Shown here: positions 1-11,044 of the stretch, in pieces | Position numbering within the stretch: the first letter of the stretch is position 1 | Layout of the letters: every line of letters starts with the position of its first letter | Assembly: GCA_021234155.1 (NCBI GenBank) | Contig: JAJEKV010000025.1 | Span: forward strand, 13,768,283 to 13,832,282 | DNA length: 64,000 bases | Source: Isoetes taiwanensis | Lineage: Eukaryota; Streptophyta; Lycopodiopsida; Isoetales; Isoetaceae | Reading direction: 5' to 3' | Notes under the pieces: model-generated | What the model was told of the DNA's origin: nothing | Database searches by the model: none | What the model saw: only the letters and a program-made list of their open reading frames with translations | Program-made: the position numbers and the translations under genes

Positions 1-72
1 TACCGGAAAGTCTTTGAGTCTTTGGGTCCGCGCCGTCGCGTTTATTTGTAACCCACCAGCATACTTTTGCCC

Positions 73-2236
73 AATAGTATTTTAACGTCCACTTGAGAAT
101 TAGTTGGTTACACAATTGGAGGCAATACGAGACAATTGAACTGACCTGATGCCGGGACAATAGCTTGTTCTAGCTCTAATTCGCTACTCTCAACTGGCCG
201 ATTGGTAACTTAGGTAATGCATATACTATCTCTCTGCAACTTAAGTAACATTCCACGTGAATCTAAGCAGACATCTCATCAAATGTGTTTACGTTTTGCT
301 TCATTATTGAAACTGGATCAAATGGCAAATACATTCTCTATATTGAAAAAAATGACGCATGAAGCCTCATAGACAAAGTTGTATCACACTTTTACAATAC
401 ATTTGCTTAGTAAACAATGTCAGATGGAATGCGCTGCACTAACCTAGAGCATGCAAGCTAATGGAGAAGACAAGTCACTTCCACACTCACATCTCCACTC
501 TCCTGCAACAAAAGAACTATCCATATTACTTGTCTTGGTAACACTATGGCACTGGTCCTTAGCAGGGCATCTTGTTAATTTTTAAGACCACATTTCGCAA
601 TAATTTGATAAGATTTATATTGCATATCTAAGAAGCTTCTTAGCTTAAGAGTACTAATATTGACACCCAAGTTTTATGGTGAGAAGATGATTTGCGGGGC
701 TTGTTTGAGTTTCCGTTGCAAGCCAGAATAAACTGTTGCATATCAATACATGGATTTATATGACTAAAACTTTCTCATAAAAGATTTAGGAGATTGGAAA
801 TAGGAGGTTAGCATCTTTGTCTTGCCCTCGAATGGCTAGAACATGAGTCTGAAAAGTGGCAAGTTCTATCTCCATAATTATCAACTTCTCCTTTCACCTC
901 TTAGCTAAAAGAATTTTGCATTTGATAACAAATGTGCATATTTGACAAAGGCCAATCAAGTTTCCTATAAAATTTAAAATATTCAGCATGAATATGTGTC
1001 TATTATAAAAGAGGATCTACATGTTGCAACCCCGGAAAATGTCCTTTATGGTTTTACAAATGCTTTCTTTTGTTCAAACTTGCTTAGGAGTCGCCATGAT
1101 TGACACCGGAGTGATTTTTTTCGGAGGTGAATATTGGTACACTCAGGTAGGAAGAATGATAGAATGGTAGGAAAAATAGTAGGAAGAAGGGTAGGAAGAA
1201 CGCCTGAATTAGTTGACCTTATCACATGGCAATTTATCTAATTTCCTATGATTTTTTTTTTTGAAGAACTGTGTCATCAATATATTAAAAGAATGGTAAT
1301 GTTACAAAGCAAGTGAGGAGGAAGGAGAACTGCCCCAAAGAGACAGCGATACCTCGACACTCCACAACAAACTCACAGAAAAACTGCAACTCTACATCTT
1401 TTGCACAAAACCGACCATCACCATCTACAACACCCAAGAAGTCCCGCCAAATGGCAAACTTCCGCTCTACTACGATTTGAATACCAAAAGCTTTGAAATA
1501 GCTTGTACCGAAGTCGAGGAATCGAGAGGCCGCAGTATTCAATCCCTCGAAGATCCACAACCGCCGCCGCTTCCAAATCAGCCACACCAACCAAGCCACG
1601 ACAGATGCAATTGGTTTGCCGCCGCAAGAGCTGGCCAAGCACCAGATACACATGAAGCGGCAAATCACGGCTAGTCAATCTCACCTCAAACATAGCCCTA
1701 ACCCAATCCCGTGCAAACTGCAGTGAGGGCATAAAACCGCATAATGCTCCACGGGCCTCAACGATGAAGGCCACAACAAGGGCGAGAGGGCTCACACCCG
1801 CCTAAACCGACTCACAAGGGCATTCACCTCGAGCAATGGTGCACCACCCGCCACGTGAAGCACCCTAAGACCTTGGGGAAGTGGGCTCCATGTCCTATGA
1901 ATTTTTGCCTAGAATAGATACCTCAAATAGAAAAAAGCTGGTCCACTCATAATGGTCGAAGAAATTAAACGACAAAAGATAATGCAATGCACACACACTG
2001 CATTCCTTCCTAAATTGAAAAATTAAAAATAGATAGAAGGAATTATGATGTCAAAGACAATGCAATTCCAGGGAGTAAGGCTGGGGAACTTTGATCTACG
2101 TTGAGTTGGCCTTGAGCTTTCTCTTCTAATTCCATTTGAATTTTTTTGCTTTAAAGAGAGATTGCTTGCATTTACATCTAGGGGTTTCATTTGTTCCCCA
2201 ACACTTTCTATTTAGCTCATTCTATAACAGGCATAC
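73..2236. repeat. Long tandem-type repeat, copy 1 (interrupted)
   Basis: This stretch matches 2810-4329 almost base for base, starting at AATAGTATTTTAACG and ending near AACAGGCATAC. Differences are scattered single bases and one 641-bp insertion at 1252-1892. It contains a small minisatellite of GGTAGGAAGAA-type units near 1146-1203. No convincing coding region is present; the short open frames are not conserved between copies. The family could be an old non-autonomous element or a duplicated segment; no terminal structure is recognised. Confidence 0.9.
1252..1892 (-). mobile_element. 5'-truncated LINE-like retroposon with poly-A tail and target duplication
   Basis: A 641-bp block is present in repeat copy 1 but absent from copy 2. 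It is flanked on both sides by the exact 8-bp sequence TCCTATGA (1244-1251 and 1893-1900). On the plus strand it begins with 11 T, so read on the minus strand it ends in a poly-A tail, the hallmark of target-primed retrotransposition. The minus strand has an open frame ending at 1285, close to the tail. That frame includes WLVWLIWKRRRLWIFEG, which resembles the tryptophan-rich end of plant L1-type ORF2 proteins. The family call is by resemblance only; a retrocopy of a host transcript is the alternative. Confidence 0.7.
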
Positions 2237-2809
2237 AAGCACCCAAACAATCACTGAAGTTCAACCCAAACAATCACTGAAAGTATTAGTGCTACCGACA
2301 GAAAGTAGCAGTTTCACCTAAACCCAACAAGTCACTAGAGACTTTGACACGAGTGTTAGTGCCAACACTATCCTTGACGGGGATGAATTTGACTTATTAT
2401 AGGCCTATGACGTATTTCATTCGGTCTCATATGACTTGGGATCTATAATAAACATCTACTCAATATCTATGTTATTTAGTCGTTTGGGACCTATAATAAA
2501 CATCTACTCATATCGATTTTACTTAGTCACGATCGTCATGCCTTGCAAATGTTAAATCAAATGGTGTGTGTATGATGTATTTTTTGGAAAGACATGTTTT
2601 AAACATACAAGAAATTTATCGCGGCGGCCAAGGTTGAACCCACTATTAACGTCCAACCTCGTGTCATCAATTTATGTAGCAATTCATGTATTTGTAGTTG
2701 TGTAGTTGTATTAACTTTCAATCTAGTGTCAACAATTTATGCAGCAATTCACGTATCTGTAGTTGTGGAGTTGCAGGTATTTCACTTAAGAGACTAGAAT
2801 AGAAAATGA
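2237..2809. other. Spacer between repeat copies 1 and 2
   Basis: This unique AT-rich sequence has short internal echoes, for example a motif ending in AATTTATG-GCAATTCA that occurs twice near 2665 and 2725. I see no gene, RNA or mobile-element ends. Confidence 0.5.
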
Positions 2810-4792
2810 AATAGTATTTTAACGTCCACTTGAGAATTAGTTGGTTACACAATTGGAGGCGATACGAGACAATTGAACTGACCTGATGCCGGGACAATAC
2901 CTTGTTCTAGCTCTAATTAGCTACTCTCAACTGGCCGATTGGTAACTTAAGTAATGCATATACTATCTCTCTACAACTTAAGTAACATTCCACGTGAATC
3001 TAAGCAGACATCTCATCAAATGTGTTTACGTTTTACTTCATTATTGAAACTGGATCAAATGGCAAATATATTCTCTATATTGAAAAAAAATGACGCATGA
3101 AGCCTCATAGACAAAGTTGTATCACACTTTTACAATACATTTGCTTAGTAAGCAATGTCAGATGGAATGCTCTGCACTAACCTAGAGCATGCAACCTAAT
3201 GGAGAAGACAAGTCACTTCCACACTCACATCTCCACTCTCCTGCAACAAAAGAACTATCCATATTACTTGTCTTGGTAACACTATGGCACTGGTCCTTAG
3301 CAGGGCGTCTTGTTAATTTTTAAGACCACATTTCGCAATGATTTGATAAGATTTATATTGGCATATCTAAGAAGCTTCTTAGCTTAAGAGTACTAATATT
3401 GACACCCAAGTTTTATGGTGAGAAGATGATTTGCGGGGGTTGTTTGAGTTTCCGTTGCAAGCCAGAATAAACTGTTGCATATCAATACATGGATTTGTAT
3501 GACTAAAACTTTCTCATAAAATATTTAGGAGATTGGAAATAGGAGGTTAGCATCTTTGTCTTGCCCTCGAATGGCTAGAACGTGAGTCTGAAAAGTGGCA
3601 AGTTCTATCTCCCATAATTATCAACTTCTCCTTTCACCTCTTAGCTAAAAGAATTTTGCATTTGATAACAAATGTGCATATTTGACAAAGGCCAATCAAG
3701 TTCCCTATAAAATTTAAAATATTCAGCATGAATATGTGTCTATTATAAAAGAGGATCTACATGTTGCAGCCCCGGAAAATGTCCTTTATGGTTTTACAAA
3801 CGCTTTCTTTTGTTCAAACTTGCTTAGGAGTCGTCATGATTGACACCGAAGTGATTTTCTTAGAAGGTGAATATTGGTACACTCAAATGGGAAGAATGAT
3901 AGGAAGAACGGTAGGAAAAATAGTAGGAAGAAGGGTAGGAAGAACGCCTGAATTAGTTGACCTTATCACATGGCAATTTATCTAATTTCCTATGAATTTT
4001 TGCCTAGAATAGATACTTCAAATAGCAAAAAGCTGGTCCACTCAAAATGGTCGAAGAAATTAAACGACATAAGATAATGCAATGCACACACACTGCATTC
4101 CTTCCTAAATTAAAAAATTAAAAATAGATAGAAGGAATTATGATGTCAAAGACAATACAATTCCAGGGAGTAAGGCTGGGGAACTTTGATTACGTTGAGT
4201 TGGCCTTGAGCTTTCTCTTCTAATTCCATTTGAATTTTTTTGCTTTAAAGAGAGATTGCTTGCATTTACATCTAGGGGTTTCATTTGTTCCCCAACACTT
4301 TCTATTTAGCTCATTCTATAACAGGCATACATACCAAATTTTTTATTGGAGGAGCATAGGCAATTTGACACAGATATTCATACCCAAGCTTTGGAACTAA
4401 TACAACTTTGCTCCAGAAATATCGTGGTGACCAAGGAAAAAAGGAAAAATGTGTTTCATGCTCCCTAATTCTACAGCCACCAGAATGATATTAATAAATC
4501 TTCAATTAGCAAGATGTCGCTGGTGAGCAGTGCTATGTTCAAGTTCTTTCCTAAAATCTGATGCAACATCCATTGCAATGGAGTATCTCAGGATGGCAAA
4601 CATAAGAAGATTTCTTTGATCCATAAGAAGAAGGAGAACAATGCACCTTAAGAGAAAACTGGCATCTCCATCTTTAAGATTTAGAATACATAGTTTCTGT
4701 TAAGCACCCATATTTCTAAATATTTTCTGACATAACAATCCAACTAATAAAATTATCATCCAGCACAGACCTACGGTAAAGACTTATAATGC
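2810..4792. repeat. Long tandem-type repeat, copy 2 (most complete)
   Basis: This is the uninterrupted version of the 73-2236 repeat, and it extends further. Its last part (about 4330-4792) matches 9540-9925, ending at the sequence ACCTACGGTAAAGAC. It therefore serves as the reference for the insertions in copies 1 and 3. The GGTAGGAAGAA minisatellite is at about 3886-3945. The open frame at 3761-3985 runs through the minisatellite and is not kept in the other copies, so I do not call a gene. Confidence 0.9.
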
Positions 4793-5645
4793 AAATGGCA
4801 AATACATTCTCTATATTGAAAAAAATGATGCATGAAGGCTCATAGACAAAATTGTATCACACTTTTACAATACACTTGCTTAGTAAGCAATGTCAGATGG
4901 AATGCTCTGCACTGACCTAGAGCCTGCAAGCTAATGGAGAAGACAAGTCACTTCCACACTCACATCTCCACTCTCCTGCAACAAAAGAACTATCTATATT
5001 ACTTGTCTTGATAACACTATGGCACTAGTCCTTAGCAGGACGTCTTGTTAATTTTTAAGACCACATTTTGCAATGATTTGATAAGATTTATATTGGCATA
5101 TCTAAGATGCTTCTTAACTTAAGATTACTAATATTGACACCCAAGTTTTATGGTGAAAAGATGATTTACGGGGGTTGTTTGAGTTTCCGTTGCAAGCCAG
5201 AATAAACTGTTTCATATCAATAGATGGATTTGTATGACTAAAACTTTCTCATATAAGATTTAGGATATTGGAAAAGGAGGTTAGCATCTTTGTCTTGTCC
5301 TCAAATGGCTAGAACGTGAGTCTGAAAAGTGGCAAGTTCTATCTCCATAATTATCAACTTCTCCTTTCACCTCTTAGCTAAAAGAATTTTGCATTTGATA
5401 ACAAATGTGCATTTTTGACAAAGGCCAAAGTTTATCAAGTTTCCCATAAAATATAAAATATTCAGCATGAATATGTGTCTTTCATAAAAGAGGGTCTGCA
5501 TGTTGCAGCCCCGGAAGGTGTCCTTTATGGTTTTACAAACACTTCCTCTTGTTCAAACTCGCTAAGGACTTACCTGGTTGACATCGGAGTGATTTTCTTA
5601 GGAGGTGAATATTGGTACACTCAGGTAGGAAGAATGGTAGGAAGA
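4793..5645. repeat. Long tandem-type repeat, copy 3, left part
   Basis: The repeat restarts at GCAAATGGCAAATAC, which corresponds to an internal point of copy 1 (about 320), and runs to the GGTAGGAAGAA minisatellite. There it is cut by a ~3.5 kb insertion (5646-9171). The rest resumes at 9172, with about 27 bp of the reference missing at the break. It is more diverged than copies 1 and 2 are from each other, so it is probably an older duplicate. Confidence 0.85.
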
Positions 5646-7380
5646 ATGGTAGGGATTCCGGTGTCAGATTCAGATGTTCTTGGGCTCGTTGGAAAGCTTA
5701 TCGAACGAGCTTTCCGTTAGTGTATGATTTGTATGGTGTTTCCTCTGTTTTAGTCGACGGAATCCACCTGACAGTCCCGGCCCTCTTTTGGCGGCGCTAG
5801 GGTTTGGCTGCAGTTTTCTTTTGGCCATAACTTCTGGATCTGGTGGCAGTTTTGGGTGTGTTTGGGCTTGTTGGAAAGCTCTTTGAGTATTCTATCCAAT
5901 GGTGTTCAAGCTTTTCAGAGATTGGCCTGTTGGGAAAGACGGTTCAGCTCTGAAACTTCGGCCTCCTCGAAACTTTGCACACCTAAGCTAAAAACGAACG
6001 GCTTTCGGATAAGTTTTCTGTTTCATTTTGAATCAAGGCAATGACCAATTACGTTAGCTTGGGGTAGCATATATTTTGATTTCAAGACATTGCATTTAGT
6101 AAAGACATTTTTCGGGCATGTTAGTCACTCTAATTTGCTCTCTACTTTTCTCCTCGCTTTGAGATTTCTTTAGCTCTTAAGTTTATAAGAGAGATCAAAT
6201 ATTTCTAGTTTATATCCGACACAAATTAGGGAATATAGCAGAGGCTAGGGGCTGCATAGGCAAGGCAAATGCATTTGAGTAATTCTGCACTATGTGTTGT
6301 ATTTACTTTTGTTGCACTATCGGGGAGCATTTCAAAAGCATTCAAAAGCATTCAATAGCAAAACAGTGTGCCGCAGCCTAGTTTTGGAGGAAGCGTTGTC
6401 TTCCACCAAGGGAAGCAATGTTTTTGTCGATATCAGTTATGGACGCCTATATATCTCAAGGATATCACACTTGAGCGCGTTGCCCGTGGGGTCCTTGTAC
6501 AATTCTGATTGTAGATTGCACTTTTATTATGCACCGCTATTGAGGCTTTTATGTCAAGCAAGGTCTTAGGAGCATTAAGCTAGAGACATATGTTTAGAAA
6601 CAATATAGGCTTGTGTGAGACTTTTATGTCAAGCACGGGTCATAGGAGCATCAAGGCTAGGAACATGATAGCTAAAGGCAGATTTTGGAAGAGCAACGAA
6701 TTAGGAAATACAGCAGAGAGGCTAGGCTGCATAGGCAAGGCAAATTCATTTGAGTAAAAGGTGGACGGAATAAGTTACGGACGAGAGGCTCAAACCTCCA
6801 TGCCACCGGGATAGCGAGGGGTCGGACCCACCAACCGGTAATCCGGACCACTATAAACTCAAAACCACCATGAGAACAACAAAATTTGTCCACCACGTAA
6901 TAACAGCCAAGCACATGAAAGGACACAATGTATATGTATATAAGTTGTTTGCTCTTCTTGTTGTTTGCTCTTCTTGTGTTCTGGCTCATAGTTTTGCTGG
7001 CTTAAAGCATATGCATTTTCTAGTTTTGTAGTATTCTTAGTATAGGTTAGGAAGTGACATGCATGGATCAGGTCTTGTCTATTGCTGCATACATGTACCT
7101 TCATTGCATAGATGCATATAGTCATTGTTTATCTGCCTTAGACATGTCAAGTCATATGGAAAGTGGGATCTGCTATATATGAATTCATACTGTTGTAGTT
7201 CGTTGCCTAGTGCATATGGTGATGGCTGGTCTAATCTGATGTATAAGCTTAAGTGCTAGGCTGAGTGTCTGCCAGAGCTAGATTATAGAGTGTGGGTATG
7301 CTGCTAGTTTAAAGATGCTAGTACCATAATATGTATGTAGTAAAGGACAAAATGTTTCAGAAGTTGTAATGCTGATGGAT
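5646..7380. other. 5' part of the insertion in repeat copy 3; no gene recognised
   Basis: The boundary with the repeat is sharp. Two nearby stretches (about 5675-5710 and 5860-5885) share GGCTCGTTGGAAAGCT-like sequence, the first with complementary arms. A ~70-bp segment around 6225-6290 is echoed at 6700-6765 (GGCTGCATAGGCAAGGCAAA). Short open frames occur, but none resembles a known protein. It may be the degraded 5' half of the LINE whose 3' end is at 7690-9171, or a separate element. Confidence 0.4.
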
Positions 7381-7404
7381 ACTTACATGCTGACAATACT
7401 TGAC

Positions 7405-7625
7405 CCGCTAGGATGGTTAGAGTGGCTTTGCCCCGTCTATCCTAGTGTATGCTGTTAGAGTGGCACAGCCCCAGCAGCCTTGGGCATGACGGTGTGGTTC
7501 TATCCCCGGTGCCAAACGTAAGTTGTTAGAGCGGCTTGGCCCCATCAACTTACGTCAATATATAGGACCGTCAGTTCCTATTAAACCACAAGCTGTTAGA
7601 GTGGCTTAGCCCCATCAGCATTCAA
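7405..7625. repeat. Cluster of four hairpins with a common core
   Basis: The core TTAGAGTGGCTTAGCCCC, with minor variants, occurs four times, starting at about 7416, 7454, 7525 and 7595. Each core is bracketed by a different pair of complementary arms: CTAGGAT with ATCCTAG, TGCTG with CAGCA, the perfect 10-mers ACGTAAGTTG and CAACTTACGT, and GCTG with CAGC. A further pair, TGACGGT near 7487 and ACCGTCA near 7566, encloses the third hairpin. The pattern is read directly; its function is unknown. Confidence 0.8.
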
Positions 7626-7689
7626 TGCGAACAAAAACGAATACCAATTATAGCAAATACTGGAGATCTACTTGAAAGTTGAGTCATTT

Positions 7690-9171
7690 GAATTCAAAGA
7701 TTGGCAGCAAAGGTGTATAAAGAGTTGGGTATACATAGTGATCTCAGTCAATATGGCAACAAAAACAAAGGGATGCATGATCGGGCTTCAAAATTCTAGA
7801 ACAATTCGTGAGGAGACAGTGGCTGACCGTGAATCTAGCAAAAACTAAGATAGTCATCTTTGGACATAAGAATGCATAAACCTTCGTGATATAAAGAAAA
7901 GAGATAGAGGAAGCAAATGTATCACGATATCTAGGTTGGTTCATGCATGGCAATGTGGAAATGGGCCAAGGGAGCTAACGCCAGATTCCAATCAGCTATA
8001 GGAAGCTACTTTAACATGAAAAACTTCAGAAATGTATAGAATAACCGATTGGGACATCAAATGTTACCTATTTAGTGCAAAGGGTAGCCACCCACAGCTT
8101 TAGACGGAAAGCGTAAGCATGGGGACCATGTTTAACGTAAAAAATTGGGAAAAGCAGAAGGGATTCTTAGGCAATGGCACGCATGAATTCAGTGGTAAGG
8201 ACAAACACGCCACGACAATCATGGTCCTCTTAAACAGGCAAAAAACCGATGGAGGTGAGAGCATGGGAGAGAACCATAAGGTACCTGCTCAGAGACAATG
8301 CAGGGGACATACAAGGGAAACTGTCCAGCATTGCAATCACCGAATCAGCAAAAATCACACATCCTCGAAAGCACTGGATGGTTTAAAGAGGTGGCAACAT
8401 GGACCGCATGATGGGATTAAACCCGAAAGTGACCTAATAGAAGAGGGGCAAAGTGGAATGAGGGGCAGTGGAATGAGGAGTGGGCAGACATAGCGACAAG
8501 AGCATGGTTGCAAAGACACACAGGACCCAAGACAGACTGGCTCGTACAAGTTTTTAATCCAGAACAACAAATAGGACACCAGATATACCGGGATAACATA
8601 TTGGGGAAAAACAGAAGGGACATCCTGGTCAGATTCAGGATGGGAAGTCATGATCTAAGAATCGAAAAAGACAGTGGAGAGGGATAGACAAGAAGGATGA
8701 TATGCGTAACCGTGGACGGGGAGAATAGAGGATGAGAATCATATGATTAATGACCGTCCGATCTACCGAGACATCGTGATGATACGTAAATATAATGGGG
8801 GGAACCACCCACGATCGATGACGATGACGTAATCATTACGGATCCGCGACGCCGATCCAAAGAATGACGCACTGCATTACGTAGAAGTACACAAAGGAAA
8901 GAGGGCTTGTAATATGATCTGTACAAAACGGGTCATATAGCCTCACACAAATTGCTCAGCTAAAAGCTGATTGATAACGACGCATCACTGCACGGCCAAG
9001 AAGCCGAGGTAAAGCGGGATGCCGGTATTAAAAGAAAAAAGTCAGCCTTCAGAAAAGGCTACATTATAACAGCGTGATGTGCTAGTAGCACCCTTTTAGG
9101 GAGCTCGCCCATGCTACACAAGTCCAGGGGCCTTACGGCACAAGGGACATTAATGTATTCTATTCTATTCT
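7690..9171 (+). pseudogene. Decayed LINE reverse transcriptase, 3' end
   Basis: In changing frames this stretch shows fragments of the C-terminal half of a non-LTR reverse transcriptase: VNLAKTKIVIFG, then SRYLGWFMHGN, then a WGPC motif typical of the segment after the RT core. Near 8620-8660 comes DILVRFRMGSHDLRIE, and at about 8730 EDENHMINDRPIYRDI, the position of the usual C-terminal zinc knuckle, whose first cysteine pair and second cysteine are not visible. There are many stops and frameshifts. The end at about 9150-9171 has TTCTA repeats, a LINE-like tail, directly before the long repeat resumes. The catalytic FADD region is not recognisable. It is dead and belongs to a different lineage from the LINE at 50 kb, judging by tail and sequence. 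Confidence 0.7.
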
Positions 9172-9925
9172 ATCACATGATAATTTATCTACTTTCCTAT
9201 GAATGTTTTGCCTAGAATAGATATCTCAAATAACAAAAAGCTCGTCCACTCAAAATGATCGAAGAAATTAAATGACAAAAGACAATGCAATGCACACACA
9301 TTGCATTCCTTTCTAAATTGAAAAATTGAAAATAGATAGAAGGAATTATGATGTCAAAGACAATGCAATATCAGGGAGAAAGGCTGGGGAACTTTGATCT
9401 ACCTTGAGTTGGCCTTGAGCTTTCTCTCATTAATTCCACTTGAATTTTTTGCTTTAAAGAGAGATTGCTTGCATTTACATCTAGGAGTTTCATTTGTTCC
9501 CCAATACTTCCTATTTTGCTCATTCTATAACAGGCGTACAGACCAAAAATTTTATTGGACAAAAAGGAAAAATGCGTTTCATGCTCCCTAATTCTGCAGC
9601 CACCAGAATGGTAGTAATAAATGCAAGATGGCGGTCATGAGCAGTGCTATGTTCAAGTTCTTCCCTAAAATCTGATGCAGCATCCATTGCAATGGAGTAT
9701 CTCAGAAGGGCAAATGAAAATTCCACTCGAATATTTCTTTGATCCATAGGAAGAAGGAGAATAATGCACCTTAAGAGAAAAATGGCATCTCCATCTGTAA
9801 GATTTAAAATACATAGTTTCTATTAAATAGCCATATTTCTAAATATTTCTCACATAATCATCCAACTAACAAATTTTTCATCTAGCACAGACCTACGGTA
9901 AAGACTTATAATGCATGCAAAAGCT
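9172..9925. repeat. Long tandem-type repeat, copy 3, right part
   Basis: The repeat resumes with ACATGATAATTTATCT after the LINE tail and follows the reference copy (about 3970-4790) to ACCTACGGTAAAGAC near 9900. A ~100-bp segment of copy 2 (about 4350-4425) is missing here. It ends near 9925, where sequence unique to this copy begins. Confidence 0.85.
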
Positions 9926-11044
9926 AAATGATTCTTCTTCATTTGGACATGGCCAATTTGTGCCCTAGCCATGGGTGCTAATGATTCTCGACATATGTTC
10001 GGTATTAACTCTTTGGAACATGCCACTGTTTGACAATTTGTTAAAACCTTTGGGTGTACATCAATATGTGCTAACATGTTCTTCCAAATGCGAATCTGTG
10101 CAAACATGTTCTTCCAAATGCGAATCTGTGCAGACATGTTCTTCCAAATATCCCTATGTTTTAAAATTAAAGAAGAACCATTATTGGTCGGGATACCACA
10201 TCCCATTCAAAATTTTGGACAAATTGTCGGCCATCTGATAGCCCTTTTAGATCCAACGTGGCATGGTTTTAGTCCATTGTTGGACGTTTTTTAGTGCTAT
10301 TGAAGGCGGCAAATCAGAGACATTGTTTGGTCCGATGGAAGCGCCCAAAATGGATTGTGCAGTGTATCTCGATGGTTTAACATGTGGCCTTGTATAGTTC
10401 AGCTCTTTCCTTATTTGAAATGAACACTCAGAGCAACTGTTTACCGTTGTGAACAAGGATCTTTCCATAGTTAGTTCACTCCTTATCCTATAATTTTTCT
10501 CCCTTTTTTATTTTATTTCTTTTCTGTTCTATGGTTGGAAATCATGCCTGGAAATTATGCTTTTTGCTAGATGCATGCAAACAATACCTCTGCAAGAATT
10601 AGCCTCATATTTTGGTCTTGAGAGCTGGTCCATCTTCTTTTCCCACACAAAATCTTTTGCCTCCCCCAAATATGAATGATCCATGTTTCCTCTCCTCAGG
10701 ATTGATGTTGTGGCATGCAATCCAACCTTCTGCTTGCTGATTGATCCATGTAATTCATTGACAATCAAATGCAACACTTCACTTCTCTATAAATCACACC
10801 AAATGCATCTCTCGTGCACCAAATTTTTTTGCCTTTCTGCTTTCATTTAGAATGCTATTCAGGGCTCTTAAAACTCGTTTCAATTTCCATCCATCCAAAT
10901 CCCTTGCTCCTTCTCATGTTGGAGATGAAGATCCTGTTGTTACACTCCTTCCTCAGTGGCCTCGATTTTCTTGTCGTAATAGAGTCCAAGCCCCTCCTCC
11001 TAGGATGTAGAAAGGTAAGAAATTGAGAAATATGAAGAGGGGTC
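9926..11044. other. Noncoding flank with a 30-bp tandem repeat
   Basis: At 10073-10150 a 30-bp unit beginning AACATGTTCTTCCAAATGCG occurs two full times and once in part. The rest is AT-rich with no gene seen. It leads into the pogo-like transposase and may include that element's 5' terminal region; I could not identify terminal inverted repeats. Confidence 0.5.

Noticed and set aside
5475-5800. Small proteins running through the GGTAGGAAGAA minisatellite
   Set aside because: The frames are not conserved between the repeat copies and arise from the minisatellite.
6672-7125. Overlapping minus-strand proteins
   Set aside because: Two overlapping frames with no motif; the region is an insertion with short internal repeats and the frames end arbitrarily.
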